A stretch of 64,000 nucleotides of DNA from Bilophila wadsworthia ATCC 49260 (GCF_000701705.1 NZ_JNJP01000011.1:1-64000), one strand, 5' to 3'. Counted from the first letter of the stretch, positions 33,592 to 43,533 are shown. The notes: generated from the letters alone by a model not told the origin. Translations and numbers: made by a program.

Positions 33592-34755
33592 ATGCCATTC
33601 ATTCCATTATTTCAGTCCCCCAAGAGTTTTTACCGGCTCGCCGTGGCAAGCTTCTTTTTCCTGCAAGGGCTGGTCTTCGCCAGCTGGGCCAGCCGTATCC
33701 CCGACATCAAGCAGGCCCTCGCTCTCAACGAGGCGCAGCTCGGCGGCGTCCTGTTCGCCATCCCCGTGGGGCAGATGTCGGCGATGGCCCTGTCCGGCTA
33801 TCTGGTCAGCCGCTTCGGAAGCCATAGGATGCTGCTCCTCGCGGCCCTGCTCTATTCGGGGACCCTCATGGCCCTCGGCTTCATCAGCGAAACGTGGCAG
33901 CTTTTCGCCATGCTGGTATTCTTCGGCGTCGCGGCCAACCTGCACAACATCTCGGTGAACACACAGGCCGTCGGCGTCGAACGCCTCTACCGCCGCAGCA
34001 TCATGGCCGCCTTCCACGGCCTGTGGAGCCTCGCCGGGTTCGTCGGAGGGATCGTCGGCGCGCTGTTCGCGGCGTTCTCCGTCAGTACCCGCGTGCACTT
34101 CAGTTTCATCTTCGCCGTCTGCATGGGCATCGTGGCGATCATGTTCCGGTTAACCCTGCCGCGCGACAGGGCACGCGACACGGCGCCCGGACACAAACGC
34201 CCCAAGGGGAAAATCGATCCCTATGTCGTCCTGCTCGGGCTGATCGCTTTCGGCTGCATGGCGAGCGAAGGGACCATGTACGACTGGAGCGCCGTATACT
34301 ACGAAGCGATCATCAAGCCGTCGCCGGAACTGATCCGCCTCGGCTATATCGCATACATGTGCACGATGGTCTGCGGCAGGTTCATGGCGGACGGGCTTGT
34401 AACCCGGTTCGGGGTCATCCGTATCCTGCAAGCCAGCGGCGCGCTCATCGCCGCCGGGCTGCTGATCTCCGTTCTCCTGCCCCATGTGGCCACGGCGACG
34501 TTCGGCCTCGCGCTGGTGGGCTTCGGCACGGCTTCGGTGGTGCCGGTCTGCTACAGCATGGCCGGGAAATCCCAGATCATGCATCCGAGCGTGGCGCTGG
34601 CCGTGGTTTCAACCATCGGGTTCCTCGGCTTCCTGCTCTGCCCGCCGGTCATCGGCTTCATCGCCCACGCGTCGAGCCTGCGCCATTCCTTTGCCCTCAT
34701 TGCCGTGTTCGGGCTCATGACCGCTGTGCTGGCGCGGTTCCTGCGGCGGAACTGA
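33592..34755 (+). CDS. MFS transporter, YbjJ-like
   Basis: This 387-residue protein has 12 hydrophobic segments in two six-helix halves. N-terminal RLAVASFFFLQGLVFASWAS and RIPDIKQALALNEAQLGGVL, then the loop VSRFGSHRMLLLAA between helices 2 and 3, resemble the YbjJ branch of the major facilitator superfamily. The middle loop is short and charged (RDRARDTAPGHKRPKGK). Monocistronic, flanked by a terminator. Substrate unknown. Confidence 0.85.
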   Translation: MPFIPLFQSPKSFYRLAVASFFFLQGLVFASWASRIPDIKQALALNEAQLGGVLFAIPVGQMSAMALSGYLVSRFGSHRMLLLAALLYSGTLMALGFISETWQLFAMLVFFGVAANLHNISVNTQAVGVERLYRRSIMAAFHGLWSLAGFVGGIVGALFAAFSVSTRVHFSFIFAVCMGIVAIMFRLTLPRDRARDTAPGHKRPKGKIDPYVVLLGLIAFGCMASEGTMYDWSAVYYEAIIKPSPELIRLGYIAYMCTMVCGRFMADGLVTRFGVIRILQASGALIAAGLLISVLLPHVATATFGLALVGFGTASVVPVCYSMAGKSQIMHPSVALAVVSTIGFLGFLLCPPVIGFIAHASSLRHSFALIAVFGLMTAVLARFLRRN

Positions 34756-35107
34756 ACCGTCCCGCCTTCCCCGTAAAGGGAAACGCCCCGTTGGAACGAC
34801 GGTGTTGTTCCCTCTTCCAAACGGCGGCCTTCCCAACAAAAGAGCCTTTTTCCCATCCTCTTGAGGAAAGGGCTCTTTTTGCGGACAGCGCCCTGAAAAG
34901 GGTTACGGGTTGCCGGAAAGCCTTCATTATGGCAGAACGCTTCTAACACCGTGGGGTGTTCCCGCAGGAACGCCTGACTTGCCGGCCTTGCCCCGGAACA
35001 GGGCCTGCCGCGTAAGGCAAAGGGGTTCCGCCGGACCCGTCCCGCCGTCCCCCCTTCTTTCGATCCTTTAAGAAGCGGCCGCATGGCCGCCGACAACAGG
35101 ACAGACG
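34756..35107. other. intergenic with terminator; promoter region of SWIM operon
   Basis: Contains the MFS terminator at 34838-34880; beyond it no gene is visible before 35108. Confidence 0.5.
34838..34880 (+). terminator. terminator of the MFS gene
   Basis: AAAAGAGCCTTTTTCC (34838-34853) pairs with GGAAAGGGCTCTTTTT (34865-34880); strong stem and T run. Confidence 0.8.
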
Positions 35108-36439
35108 ATGGAACTCACCTCCGAATCTGTACTGGCCCTCGCCCCGGACGCCTCCTCCGTCAAGGCGGCGCAAGCTCTGCTCAAACCCGGCCAGTGGCCG
35201 ACGCTCGGCTTCAACGAAAACGCCGTATGGGGCGAATGCAAAGGCAGCGGCTCCAAACCTTACCAAGTCGAAGCCGACCTGTCCGGGCCGGTCTTCAAGT
35301 GCACCTGCCCGAGCCGGAAATTTCCCTGCAAGCATTCCCTGGCCCTGCTCCTGCTCCGCGTCCAGCAAGAGGCCGCCTTTACGCAGGGCGAAGCGCCCGA
35401 TTGGGTAAAGGAATGGCTTGACGCACGCGAAAAACGCGCTGCGCGTCAGGAGCAAAAGCAGGAAAACAAGGGCCAGCCCGCCGATCCCGCCGCCGCAGCC
35501 AAGCGCGAGGCGTCCCGCCTCAAACGCATGGCTGCCGGCTTGGACGATCTGGAGCGCTGGATGTGCGACCTCATACGCCACGGCCTCGGGCAGCTCTCCG
35601 GGACTCCCGCCTGGCAGGAGGAAGCCGCCGCGCGCATGGTCGACGCGCAGCTTCCCGGCATCGCCGCGCGGTTGCGGAACCTGCAAGGCGTCACGTCCTC
35701 CGGGGAGGACTGGCCCGGCGTGGTGCTGGCCCAGTTTGGGCAGCTGCAGCTCCTCATCGACGCCTTCCGCCACCTTGACGCACTGTCCCCGGAGGAACAG
35801 GCGGATGTCCGTGCCGCCCTCGGCCTGTCCCCGGATAAGGACGAAGTGCTCGCCACCGGGGAACGCCTGAGCGATCTCTGGTTGGTGCTCGGCGTGGGCT
35901 ATGCCGAAGAAAACAGGCTCTGGCGGCGGCGCGTCTGGCTGCGCGGGCAGAACAGCGGGCGCGCGGCCCTGCTGCTGGATTTCTCGCACGGCGGCAAGCA
36001 TTTCGAACAGAGCTTCGTCGTCGGCAGCCTTGCGGATATGACGCTGGCCTTCTATCCGGGCGCGGTTCCCCTGCGGGCCATCGCCACGGGCGATCCCGTC
36101 CGGGCCAAAACGGCTCCCATCCCTACGGTTTCCCTCCGCGAAGCGCTGGAAGGCATGGCCAAAGCCATCGCCGCACAGCCGTGGCAATGGCCCCTGCCCC
36201 TCATGGTCAGCGACGGCGTCCCTTGCCGCTCCGATGATTCGTGGTTCCTGCAGACGGATGCAGGCGACCGCCTCCCGCTCTCCATAACCGACAACGACGG
36301 CTGGGAATTGCTCACGCAAGGCGGCGGACGCCCCCTGAGCGTCTGGGGCGAATGGGACGGAGCCCGGTTTCAGCCCCTAAGCGCGTGGGAGCCCGGAACG
36401 TCCGGTTCCCCGCTGTGGCGAGAAGGAGCCCGCCCATGA
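35108..36439 (+). CDS. SWIM zinc-finger protein, first gene of MoxR/VWA operon
   Basis: This 443-residue protein has a SWIM zinc finger (CTCPSRKFPCKHSLAL, Cys-X-Cys...Cys-X-His, about 60-75), then an Ala/Glu/Lys-rich linker (about 100-140) and a helical C-terminal region without known domains. SWIM fingers bind DNA or proteins. The gene corresponds in role to E. coli yehQ (a longer SWIM protein beside yehLMP). It is followed by ATGA overlap with the DUF5691 gene. Biochemical function of the family is not established. Confidence 0.8.
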   Translation: MELTSESVLALAPDASSVKAAQALLKPGQWPTLGFNENAVWGECKGSGSKPYQVEADLSGPVFKCTCPSRKFPCKHSLALLLLRVQQEAAFTQGEAPDWVKEWLDAREKRAARQEQKQENKGQPADPAAAAKREASRLKRMAAGLDDLERWMCDLIRHGLGQLSGTPAWQEEAAARMVDAQLPGIAARLRNLQGVTSSGEDWPGVVLAQFGQLQLLIDAFRHLDALSPEEQADVRAALGLSPDKDEVLATGERLSDLWLVLGVGYAEENRLWRRRVWLRGQNSGRAALLLDFSHGGKHFEQSFVVGSLADMTLAFYPGAVPLRAIATGDPVRAKTAPIPTVSLREALEGMAKAIAAQPWQWPLPLMVSDGVPCRSDDSWFLQTDAGDRLPLSITDNDGWELLTQGGGRPLSVWGEWDGARFQPLSAWEPGTSGSPLWREGARP

Positions 36440-38094
36440 ACATGCCCTTCCTGACCATGCAGGCGCTGCTCGGCACGGATAAGCGCCCGCCCGAACTTCC
36501 CGCCGACGACAGCGAACCCGGACGGCTCACGCAAGCCATTGCCGCCACGCGGGACGGCTCCGAAAACGCCGAAGCGCTCAGGCTGCTCCGTGCCGCCGGG
36601 GTGCAGGCCGTCTGCGGGCTGGCGGGGTACCAGCCGCCCCGCGCCGACTCCGCCCTCCCCGAGCCCTGCCCGCCGGAACCCCGCGCGTCCGTCGACAAGG
36701 CCGCCGTCATCGACGTATTGCGCCAAGTCCTTTCCAGCGGCTCCGACCGTATGCGCCTTGAAGCCTTCAGGCTCATGCTCGGCGCGGGGAAAGTGCTCCC
36801 TCCGGCGCTGCTCCCGCAGGCGCTGGAGCTTGGGCGCCGCACGCCGTCCCTGCGCGGGCCCATCGCCCTGATCGCCGGGGAACGCGGCCGCTGGCTCGGC
36901 GGACGGAACGCCGCATGGAACCTCTTCGCCACCAATGCCGAAAACGAGCTTGATCCCGAAGTATGGGACAACGGCACGCTTATGCAGCGCGAAGCCTATC
37001 TCAAGTCCCTCCGCGCGCAGGATCCCGCCAAGGCCCGTGAACGCTTTGAAACGGCCTCAGCGTCCTTCGATGCCCGCGAACGCGCCGCCTTTACCGGGTG
37101 CCTCGGCGAAGGCCTGAGCGCGGCGGACGAAGCCTTTCTCGAAACCCTGCTGGAAAAGGATCGCAGCAAGGAAGTGCGTCAAGCCGCCGCCTCCCTGCTC
37201 GTCCGCCTGCCGGAAAGCGGCTATGTCCGGCGCATGGGCGAACGCCTTGCCGCCTGCATCGTCGTCCCGGAGGCCAGGGGAGGGCTCATCGGACGTATCG
37301 CCTCAGCCTTCTCCGCGCCGCTCCCGGCCGTCGAGCCCCCGGAATCCTTCGATCCCGAGTGGAAAAAGGACTTGCTGGAAGAAAAAAAGCCGCAGTACGA
37401 GGAATTCGGCCCGCGCGCCTGGTGGCTCTATCAGATAGGGCGCTGCGTACCGCTGGCGTGGTGGGAGGCGCATACCGGCCTGTCGCCCGAAGCCCTCATC
37501 GACTGGGCGCAGAAAACCGACTGGCGAAACGTGTTGCTCCGCAGCTGGCTGGAGGCCGCCCGCCGTGAGCGCCATGCGGCATGGGCCTCCGCCCTGCTCG
37601 CGCATGTGTTCAAGGAACAGATTGAGGTTTCCGTGGGCAAGGGCCGGTTCAGCGCCTTCGCATTCATCGGCCTTCTGCCGCCCCCCGAGCGTGAGGCGGC
37701 CCTTCTTGAACGCTTCCCCTGCCCCGCCTCCGCGGGCGGCGGGGCCACGTTCGCACAGCAACACTATAAACAGGTGATGCAGTTCGGACGTTTCGCCGCA
37801 TCCGAATGGGAGGGGGATGCAACCTTTTCCCTTGAAGGCGGACACTCCCTCGTCCGGCGGATCCGCTTCTGGGCGGACCATTCCGACGGCATCGGCCAAA
37901 TAAGTTACCAGACCTCCATCGCGCTGGGGCACATCATCGAGGCCACCTTTTGGCTGCTCCCGGTTTCCTTGCTGGATGATCTGCTTGAGGGCTGGCCCCA
38001 CGGAGAAAACGGGGCCCCCTTCTGCCGATCCGGGTACGACTTTCTGACCACGGCCATAAGGACCCGCAAGGCCCTTCACCAATACTTTGCCTGA
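36436..38094 (+). CDS. DUF5691-family helical repeat-like protein
   Basis: 552 residues from ATG 36436, chosen because it overlaps the SWIM stop codon (ATGA); the frame is open further upstream inside the SWIM gene. It is mainly helical, with HEAT-like stretches (RKEVRQAAASLLVRLPESG-type near 242) and a C-terminal half containing RAWWLYQIGRCVPLAWWEAH and LVRRIRFWADHSDGIGQIS. The family is known only from clusters with SWIM, MoxR and VWA genes; a scaffold role is likely but unproven. Confidence 0.75.
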   Translation: MNMPFLTMQALLGTDKRPPELPADDSEPGRLTQAIAATRDGSENAEALRLLRAAGVQAVCGLAGYQPPRADSALPEPCPPEPRASVDKAAVIDVLRQVLSSGSDRMRLEAFRLMLGAGKVLPPALLPQALELGRRTPSLRGPIALIAGERGRWLGGRNAAWNLFATNAENELDPEVWDNGTLMQREAYLKSLRAQDPAKARERFETASASFDARERAAFTGCLGEGLSAADEAFLETLLEKDRSKEVRQAAASLLVRLPESGYVRRMGERLAACIVVPEARGGLIGRIASAFSAPLPAVEPPESFDPEWKKDLLEEKKPQYEEFGPRAWWLYQIGRCVPLAWWEAHTGLSPEALIDWAQKTDWRNVLLRSWLEAARRERHAAWASALLAHVFKEQIEVSVGKGRFSAFAFIGLLPPPEREAALLERFPCPASAGGGATFAQQHYKQVMQFGRFAASEWEGDATFSLEGGHSLVRRIRFWADHSDGIGQISYQTSIALGHIIEATFWLLPVSLLDDLLEGWPHGENGAPFCRSGYDFLTTAIRTRKALHQYFA

Positions 38095-38103
38095 GAGAAA
38101 ACC

Positions 38104-39198
38104 ATGAGCACGGCTACCAACGAAAACAAGCTGCGGCACCACGCCGAACAACAGTTCGCCGAGGAACTGGAAGAACTCAAAAAATCCGACGCCCGCCAGC
38201 GTCCCGCCAACTGGGAGCTTTCCCCGTGGGCCGTCTGCACCTACCTGCTCGGCGGCGAACTGGACAACGGCTTTACGGTGTCCGCCAAGTATATCGGGAA
38301 CCGCCGCATCATCGAAACGGCGGTCGCTACGCTGGCGACGGATCGGGCGCTCCTGCTGTACGGGGTTCCGGGAACGGCGAAATCGTGGGTGTCCGAGCAT
38401 TTGGCGGCGGCCATCAGCGGCGACTCCACGCGCATCATCCAAGGTACGGCGGGCACCAGCGAAGAACAGATGCGGTATGGCTGGAACTATGCGGAACTGC
38501 TCTCCAAAGGGCCGTCCCGCGCCGCGCTGGTCGAAAGCCCGCTCATGCGCGCCATGTCCGAGGGCCGCATCGCCCGCGTGGAGGAACTGACCCGCATCCC
38601 CGCCGACGTACAGGATACGCTGATCACCATCCTGTCCGAAAAGACCCTCCCCATCCCCGAGCTCAACGACGAAGTGCAGGCCGTGCGCGGCTTCAACCTC
38701 ATCGCCACGGCGAACAACCGCGACAAGGGCGTCAACGAACTGTCCTCCGCGCTCAAACGGCGCTTCAACACGGTCATCCTGCCCGTGCCCGCCACGGAGG
38801 AAGAGGAAATCAGCATCGTGTCCAAGCGCGTCTCCGAAATGGGCCGCGCGCTGGAGCTTCCCGCCGAGCCCCCGGCGATGCATGAAGTGCGCCGCGTGGT
38901 GCAGATCTTCCGCGAGCTGCGGAACGGGCAGACCGAAGACGGCAAGACCAAGCTCAAGTCGCCCACCGGCACGATGAGCACGGCGGAGGCCATCTCCGTG
39001 CTCAACAGCGGCATGGCGCTTGCCGCGCACTTCGGGGACGGCGTGCTGCACGCCCGCGACGTCGCCGCGAGCCTCGTGGGCGCGGTGGTCAAGGATCCCG
39101 TGCAGGACGATCTCGTCTGGCGCGAGTACCTCGAAACAGTGGTCAAGGAACGCTCCGACTGGAAGGATCTCTATCGCGCCTGCCGCGAAGTGGATTAG
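38104..39198 (+). CDS. MoxR-family AAA+ ATPase, YehL-like
   Basis: 364 residues. Walker A is LLYGVPGTAKSWVSEHL (about 85-101), with the final Thr/Ser of GxxGxxK[T/S] present as S. The Walker B region is ALVESPLMRAM, an unusual MoxR pattern, followed by sensor 1 in NLIATANNRDKGVNELSSAL and the arginine stretch ALKRRFNTV. The N-terminal AEQQFAEELEELKKSDARQR and SPWAVCTYLLGG match the YehL type. MoxR ATPases work as chaperones with VWA partners to remodel or mature client proteins. The client here is unknown. Confidence 0.85.
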   Translation: MSTATNENKLRHHAEQQFAEELEELKKSDARQRPANWELSPWAVCTYLLGGELDNGFTVSAKYIGNRRIIETAVATLATDRALLLYGVPGTAKSWVSEHLAAAISGDSTRIIQGTAGTSEEQMRYGWNYAELLSKGPSRAALVESPLMRAMSEGRIARVEELTRIPADVQDTLITILSEKTLPIPELNDEVQAVRGFNLIATANNRDKGVNELSSALKRRFNTVILPVPATEEEEISIVSKRVSEMGRALELPAEPPAMHEVRRVVQIFRELRNGQTEDGKTKLKSPTGTMSTAEAISVLNSGMALAAHFGDGVLHARDVAASLVGAVVKDPVQDDLVWREYLETVVKERSDWKDLYRACREVD

Positions 39199-39563
39199 GG
39201 AAGGAATCGGGGGAGGGTGCTTTTTGTAGAAAGCTCCCTCCCCCGTACCCCCTACCCGCAAAAACTCCGGCCGGTGGGGAGGCGGCGCAAAGGGAGCTGG
39301 TGGGGCACGGTGGGGCTGGGAAATCGGCCCATGTCCGCGCCGTTTCCGTTTCAGCCATGCGTATGCCGCCGGAAAACAGGGTTTCCGTATGCCCGGTTTC
39401 TCAGGGTGCACCCATCCTGGGGGCAAACGGAGCAAACGCCGCCCCACAGTTGTTGCAAGAAGAAGGGCGCACGCCCGCATATCGATTCGGGGAAAAAGGC
39501 TTTCTGGAAAGCCCCCTTCCTTCGGCGGGCACTCTTCCCCAACAGTTTACAAAAGGCTTCGCC
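39199..39563. other. gap inside the MoxR/VWA operon with G-rich hairpins
   Basis: This gap holds a strong hairpin at 39209-39244 and a smaller palindrome GGCTTTC/GAAAGCC at 39498-39513. The frame of the next gene is open through most of it, but no start with a ribosome-binding site lies before 39564. Confidence 0.5.
39209..39244. repeat. G-rich palindromic intergenic repeat
   Basis: GGGGGAGGGTGCTTT (39209-39223) pairs with AAAGCTCCCTCCCCC (39230-39244). It belongs to the same look-alike family as 49661-49712 and 61232-61261. Confidence 0.6.
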
Positions 39564-41978
39564 ATGCCTGATCAGACCGTTCGACTTTTCGGCATCCGCC
39601 ACCACGGGCCGGGGTGCGCCCGCAGCCTGTTGCGGGCTCTGGAAGCAATGCAGCCCGACTGCCTGTTGATCGAAGGGCCGCCGGATGGGGAATCCGTGCT
39701 GCCGTTCGTGCTCGAATCGGGGATGTGCCCTCCGGTGGCCTTGCTCGTGTACGCTCCCGACGATTCCCGCCGCGCCGTCTTCTATCCTTTCGCCGAGTTC
39801 TCCCCGGAATGGCAGGCCTTGCGGTACGGCTTGGGCCAATCCCTTCCGGTGCGCTTCATGGATCTGCCCATCGCCCATCAATTCGGGCTGGACAAGGCCT
39901 TTGAAGACGAATGCAGGGCTAAGGAGGAAGCGCTGAGAGACGCGGAAGGACGTACAAAAACGGACGACGCCGAAGGCACGGAAGCCCCCGCTTCAGGCGC
40001 GCAGGCACCTGAAAACACCGCCACGAATACGCTTGCCCCCGAACAGCCTGAAGGCGGCGATACGGGCGATACGGACGGAAACGCCGGGGGTGAGGCGTCT
40101 GCTCAGGAGGACGTTTACGGCGATCCGCTCGACTGGCTCGGACGCGCCGCCGGATACGGCGACGGCGAGGCGTGGTGGAACCACATGGTCGAGGAGCGCA
40201 TCGACGGCCTAGAGCTGTTCGACGCCATCCGTGAAGCCATGACCGCGCTGCGGGCCGAAGCGCCCAGACGCGAACGCGGCGAACGGGAGACGCGGCGGGA
40301 AGCCCTGCGCGAAGCGTACATGCGCAAAACGCTGCGGCAGGCGAAAAAGGAAGGCTTCCAGCGTATCGCCGTGATCTGCGGCGCGTGGCATGTGCCCGCG
40401 CTTGAAGCGGAAACGCCAGCCAAGCAGGACAACGATCTGCTCAAGGGCCTGCCCAAAATGAAGGTCGCGGCGACATGGACGCCGTGGACCTATGCCAATC
40501 TGAGCAGCCGGAGCGGTTACGGCGCGGGCGTGACCTCTCCCGCGTGGTATGAGCACCTCTGGCGCAGCGGCAAGGGCGATCGGGCCATAGGCTGGCTGAC
40601 CCACGCCGCCCGCCTGTTCCGCGAACAGGACATGGACTGCTCGTCCGCCCACATCATCGAAGCCTCGCGTCTCGCCACGTCGTTGGCCGCCCTGCGCGAG
40701 CGCCCCCGCCCCGGCTTGCCGGAGCTTTACGAAGCGCTGCAAACCACGGTCTGCATGGGCGACTCCGCGCCGCTGCGCCTCATCGAGCGTCAGCTTATCG
40801 TGGGCGACAAATTGGGGACGATTCCCGAAACCGCGCCCACCGTCCCGCTCCAGCGGGATCTGGAACAGCAGCAGAAAAGCCTGCGCCTGAAGCCCGAAGC
40901 CGCGCGGAAGGTATTGGATCTCGATCTGCGCCAAGCCAACGATCTGGCGCGCAGCCACCTCCTGCACCGCCTGCGGCTGTTGGAAATCGGCTGGGCCACG
41001 CCGGGAGGCAGCCGGAACGCCAAAGGGACGTTCCATGAACTTTGGGAAATGCAATGGGTGCCCGAGCTCCCCATTGCGGTGATCGCCGCCAGCCGCTGGG
41101 GAAACACCATCCTTGAAGCCGCCACCGCGAAGGCCGTGGAGCTGTCCGGTGAAGCGGACTTGCTCCGATTGGCGGAACTGGTGAACGACATCCTGTTCGC
41201 CGATCTGCCGGACGCCGTGGGGCACGCCACCCGTATGCTGGAAGAAAAGGCCGCCACAGCCAACGACGTCGGCCAGCTGCTGGAAGCCATCCCGCCATTG
41301 GCGGCCATCGCCCGCTACGGCAACGTGCGCCAAACTGACGCCGGGATAGTCGCCCGCGTCCTTGAAGGCTTGATCCCCCGTGCATCCATCGGGCTGCCGG
41401 GGGCCTGCACCTCGCTGGACGACGAAAGCGCCGCCGCCATGCGTGCCCGCATCATCGCGGCGCACAACGCGATACGGCTCCTTGGAAACGAAGGGCTTTG
41501 GGAAAGCTGGCTGTCCGCCCTGCACCAGACGGCCCTGCGCGACGGGATGGTCCACGAGCTGCTGCGGGGCATGGCCGTCCGCCTGCTGTTCGACGAGCAG
41601 CGCCTCCCTGTGGAAGAAGCCGCCCGGCTGATGAGCCTTTCCCTGTCGGCGGCGGCCGCGCCCGCCTCGGCCTCCGCATGGATCGAAGGGTTCCTGAACC
41701 AAAGCGCGCTGGTGCTGCTGCACGACGACGCCCTGTGGGGTGTGCTCGCCAACTGGCTGGACAGCCTGAACGATACGCATTTTACCAATATCCTTCCCAT
41801 GCTGCGCCGGACATTCTCGGGCTTTTCCGCTCCCGAGCGCCGTCAGCTCGGCGAACGCGCCAAACGAGCCGCCGGGAAACCGATGCAGAAACAGGCCGAA
41901 ACCCGTTGGGATGCGGAACGCGCGGCCCTGCCCGTCCCGTTGCTGCGGCGCGTGCTCGGCCTCACGGCACAGGCATAA
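39564..41978 (+). CDS. DUF5682-family protein, YehM-like
   Basis: 804 residues from ATG 39564 (MPDQTVRLFGIRHHGPGCAR). The N-terminal part contains LFGIRHHGPGCARSLL and CLLIEGPPDGESVL at residues 40-50, and FYPFAEFSPEWQALRYG near 80, typical of the DUF5682/YehM family, which looks distantly like the TraB/PrgY-type conserved core. A variable acidic linker (about 120-185, rich in E, A, T, G) follows, then a long helical region. IAVICGAWHVPALE near 270 is a second conserved stretch. It is the fourth gene of the operon. Function unproven. Confidence 0.8.
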   Translation: MPDQTVRLFGIRHHGPGCARSLLRALEAMQPDCLLIEGPPDGESVLPFVLESGMCPPVALLVYAPDDSRRAVFYPFAEFSPEWQALRYGLGQSLPVRFMDLPIAHQFGLDKAFEDECRAKEEALRDAEGRTKTDDAEGTEAPASGAQAPENTATNTLAPEQPEGGDTGDTDGNAGGEASAQEDVYGDPLDWLGRAAGYGDGEAWWNHMVEERIDGLELFDAIREAMTALRAEAPRRERGERETRREALREAYMRKTLRQAKKEGFQRIAVICGAWHVPALEAETPAKQDNDLLKGLPKMKVAATWTPWTYANLSSRSGYGAGVTSPAWYEHLWRSGKGDRAIGWLTHAARLFREQDMDCSSAHIIEASRLATSLAALRERPRPGLPELYEALQTTVCMGDSAPLRLIERQLIVGDKLGTIPETAPTVPLQRDLEQQQKSLRLKPEAARKVLDLDLRQANDLARSHLLHRLRLLEIGWATPGGSRNAKGTFHELWEMQWVPELPIAVIAASRWGNTILEAATAKAVELSGEADLLRLAELVNDILFADLPDAVGHATRMLEEKAATANDVGQLLEAIPPLAAIARYGNVRQTDAGIVARVLEGLIPRASIGLPGACTSLDDESAAAMRARIIAAHNAIRLLGNEGLWESWLSALHQTALRDGMVHELLRGMAVRLLFDEQRLPVEEAARLMSLSLSAAAAPASASAWIEGFLNQSALVLLHDDALWGVLANWLDSLNDTHFTNILPMLRRTFSGFSAPERRQLGERAKRAAGKPMQKQAETRWDAERAALPVPLLRRVLGLTAQA

Positions 41979-42125
41979 ACGGATGGAGGGCGTTGGCTTC
42001 CGAATGACGCTTCCCCAAAGACATGGAATGTCATAGGACATAAAATCAAAATGATTCAAAGGCTAACACGCTCAACGGATGACGCCGGGCTTACGGCGGC
42101 TCCAATGGGCGAGCAGGAGTTGATG

Positions 42126-43292
42126 ATGGATACGGCTGAAGGGGAACGCTTGCGGCGTTGGCGGCTGGTGCTCGGCGAAGAGGCTCAGGCGAGCTGCGGC
42201 CTTGCCGGGCTGAGCCCCGAAGACCGGCAGATGGACGAAGCGCTGGCGGCGCTGTACGAAGCGGACAGCAGGCACAGCCTGCGGGGCGGCAGCGGAGCCT
42301 CGTCGCCGCGCGTGGCCCGCTGGCTCGGGGACATCCGGCGTTTTTTCCCGTCTTCAGTGGTGCAAGTCATGCAAAAGGACGCCTTCGAGCGCCTCAACCT
42401 GCACAGTATGCTGCTCCAGCCGGAAATGCTCGAAAGCGTGCAGCCCGACGTGAACCTCGTGTCCACGCTCATGTCGCTGCGGGGCATCATCCCCGAAAAG
42501 ACCAAGGAAACGGCCCGGCTGGTCGTCCGCAAGGTTGTGGACGCGCTCATGAAGCAGCTTGAGGAGCCCATGCGCACGGCGGTCAGCGGCGCGCTGAACC
42601 GGGCTGTGCGCAACCGGCGTCCCCGCCATGCCGAGATCGACTGGAACCGTACGATCCGGGCGAACCTCAAACATTGGCAGCAGGAATATAAAACCATCGT
42701 TCCGGAAACGCTGATCGGCTATGGCCGCAAATCGCAGCGCGTCCAGCGGGAAATCATCCTCTGCATCGACCAGAGCGGCTCGATGGCGTCGTCGGTCGTC
42801 TACTCCAGCATCTTCGGCGCGGTCATGGCCTCCATGCCCGCCGTGAAAACCCATCTCGTCGTGTTCGACACCGCCGTGGTGGACATGACCGAGCAGCTTG
42901 ACGATCCCGTCGATCTCCTGTTCGGCGTCCAGCTCGGCGGCGGCACGGACATCAACCGCGCGGTGGGCTACTGCCAGTCGTTGATCCGCGATCCGCGCAA
43001 CACCATCCTTGTGCTCATTTCCGACCTCTACGAAGGCGGCGTGGAAAAGAACCTGCTCCAACGCGCCAACGAGCTTGTACAGTCCGGCGTACAGGTCATC
43101 ACCCTTCTCGCCCTGAGCAATGAAGGCACGCCATTCTACGACAAGGCCCTCGCCGCCAAACTCGCCGGCCTCGGCATCCCGTCCTTCGCCTGTACTCCAG
43201 ACCTGTTCCCCGGCATGATGGCCGCCGCCATCCGTAAGGAGGACGTCAACCTTTGGGCCGCCAAACAGGGTATCGTCGTTTCCAAGGGGTAA
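42126..43292 (+). CDS. VWA-domain protein, YehP-like
   Basis: 388 residues from ATG 42126, which follows AGGAG by 6 bp; an upstream ATG at 42051 lacks a good site. The N-terminus RLRRWRLVLGEEAQ matches the start of YehP-type proteins. Domain order: helical N-terminal half, then a von Willebrand A domain with MIDAS motif IDQSGSM (about 215-221, DxSxS), the Thr of LGGGTDINRAVGY and the Asp of LVLISDLYEGG. The metal site is intact, so it should bind partner proteins, as in other MoxR-VWA pairs. Last gene of the five-gene operon. Confidence 0.87.
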   Translation: MDTAEGERLRRWRLVLGEEAQASCGLAGLSPEDRQMDEALAALYEADSRHSLRGGSGASSPRVARWLGDIRRFFPSSVVQVMQKDAFERLNLHSMLLQPEMLESVQPDVNLVSTLMSLRGIIPEKTKETARLVVRKVVDALMKQLEEPMRTAVSGALNRAVRNRRPRHAEIDWNRTIRANLKHWQQEYKTIVPETLIGYGRKSQRVQREIILCIDQSGSMASSVVYSSIFGAVMASMPAVKTHLVVFDTAVVDMTEQLDDPVDLLFGVQLGGGTDINRAVGYCQSLIRDPRNTILVLISDLYEGGVEKNLLQRANELVQSGVQVITLLALSNEGTPFYDKALAAKLAGLGIPSFACTPDLFPGMMAAAIRKEDVNLWAAKQGIVVSKG

Positions 43293-43359
43293 CATCCATC
43301 CCCCCCACTTTTGGAGGCGGCACCACAGCTTCCCTCCGCGCATCCCCCTATAAAACAGC

Positions 43360-43397
43360 CGCCCGGCTCTTCCGTAACGAAGAACCGGGCGTTTTTT
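43360..43397 (+). terminator. terminator of the MoxR/VWA operon
   Basis: CGCCCGGCTCTTC (43360-43372) pairs with GAAGAACCGGGCG (43379-43391), followed by T6. Confidence 0.85.
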
Positions 43398-43533
43398 CAT
43401 CTTGCCTATAGCCGGAACCTCCCCGGCTCACGGCCTTTCAACGATTGGGGATTGCTGCGAGAAAGGAGTCTGGGGGCAATGTCCACCAGACAGAATGGGA
43501 TGAAAGGCTCCTTGGCCCCTTCCTCTCCGCCTC

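Noticed and set aside
37303..39480. Frame of about 725 codons antisense to the DUF5691 and MoxR genes
   Set aside because: Same kind of shadow, crossing two well-supported genes, no domain seen.
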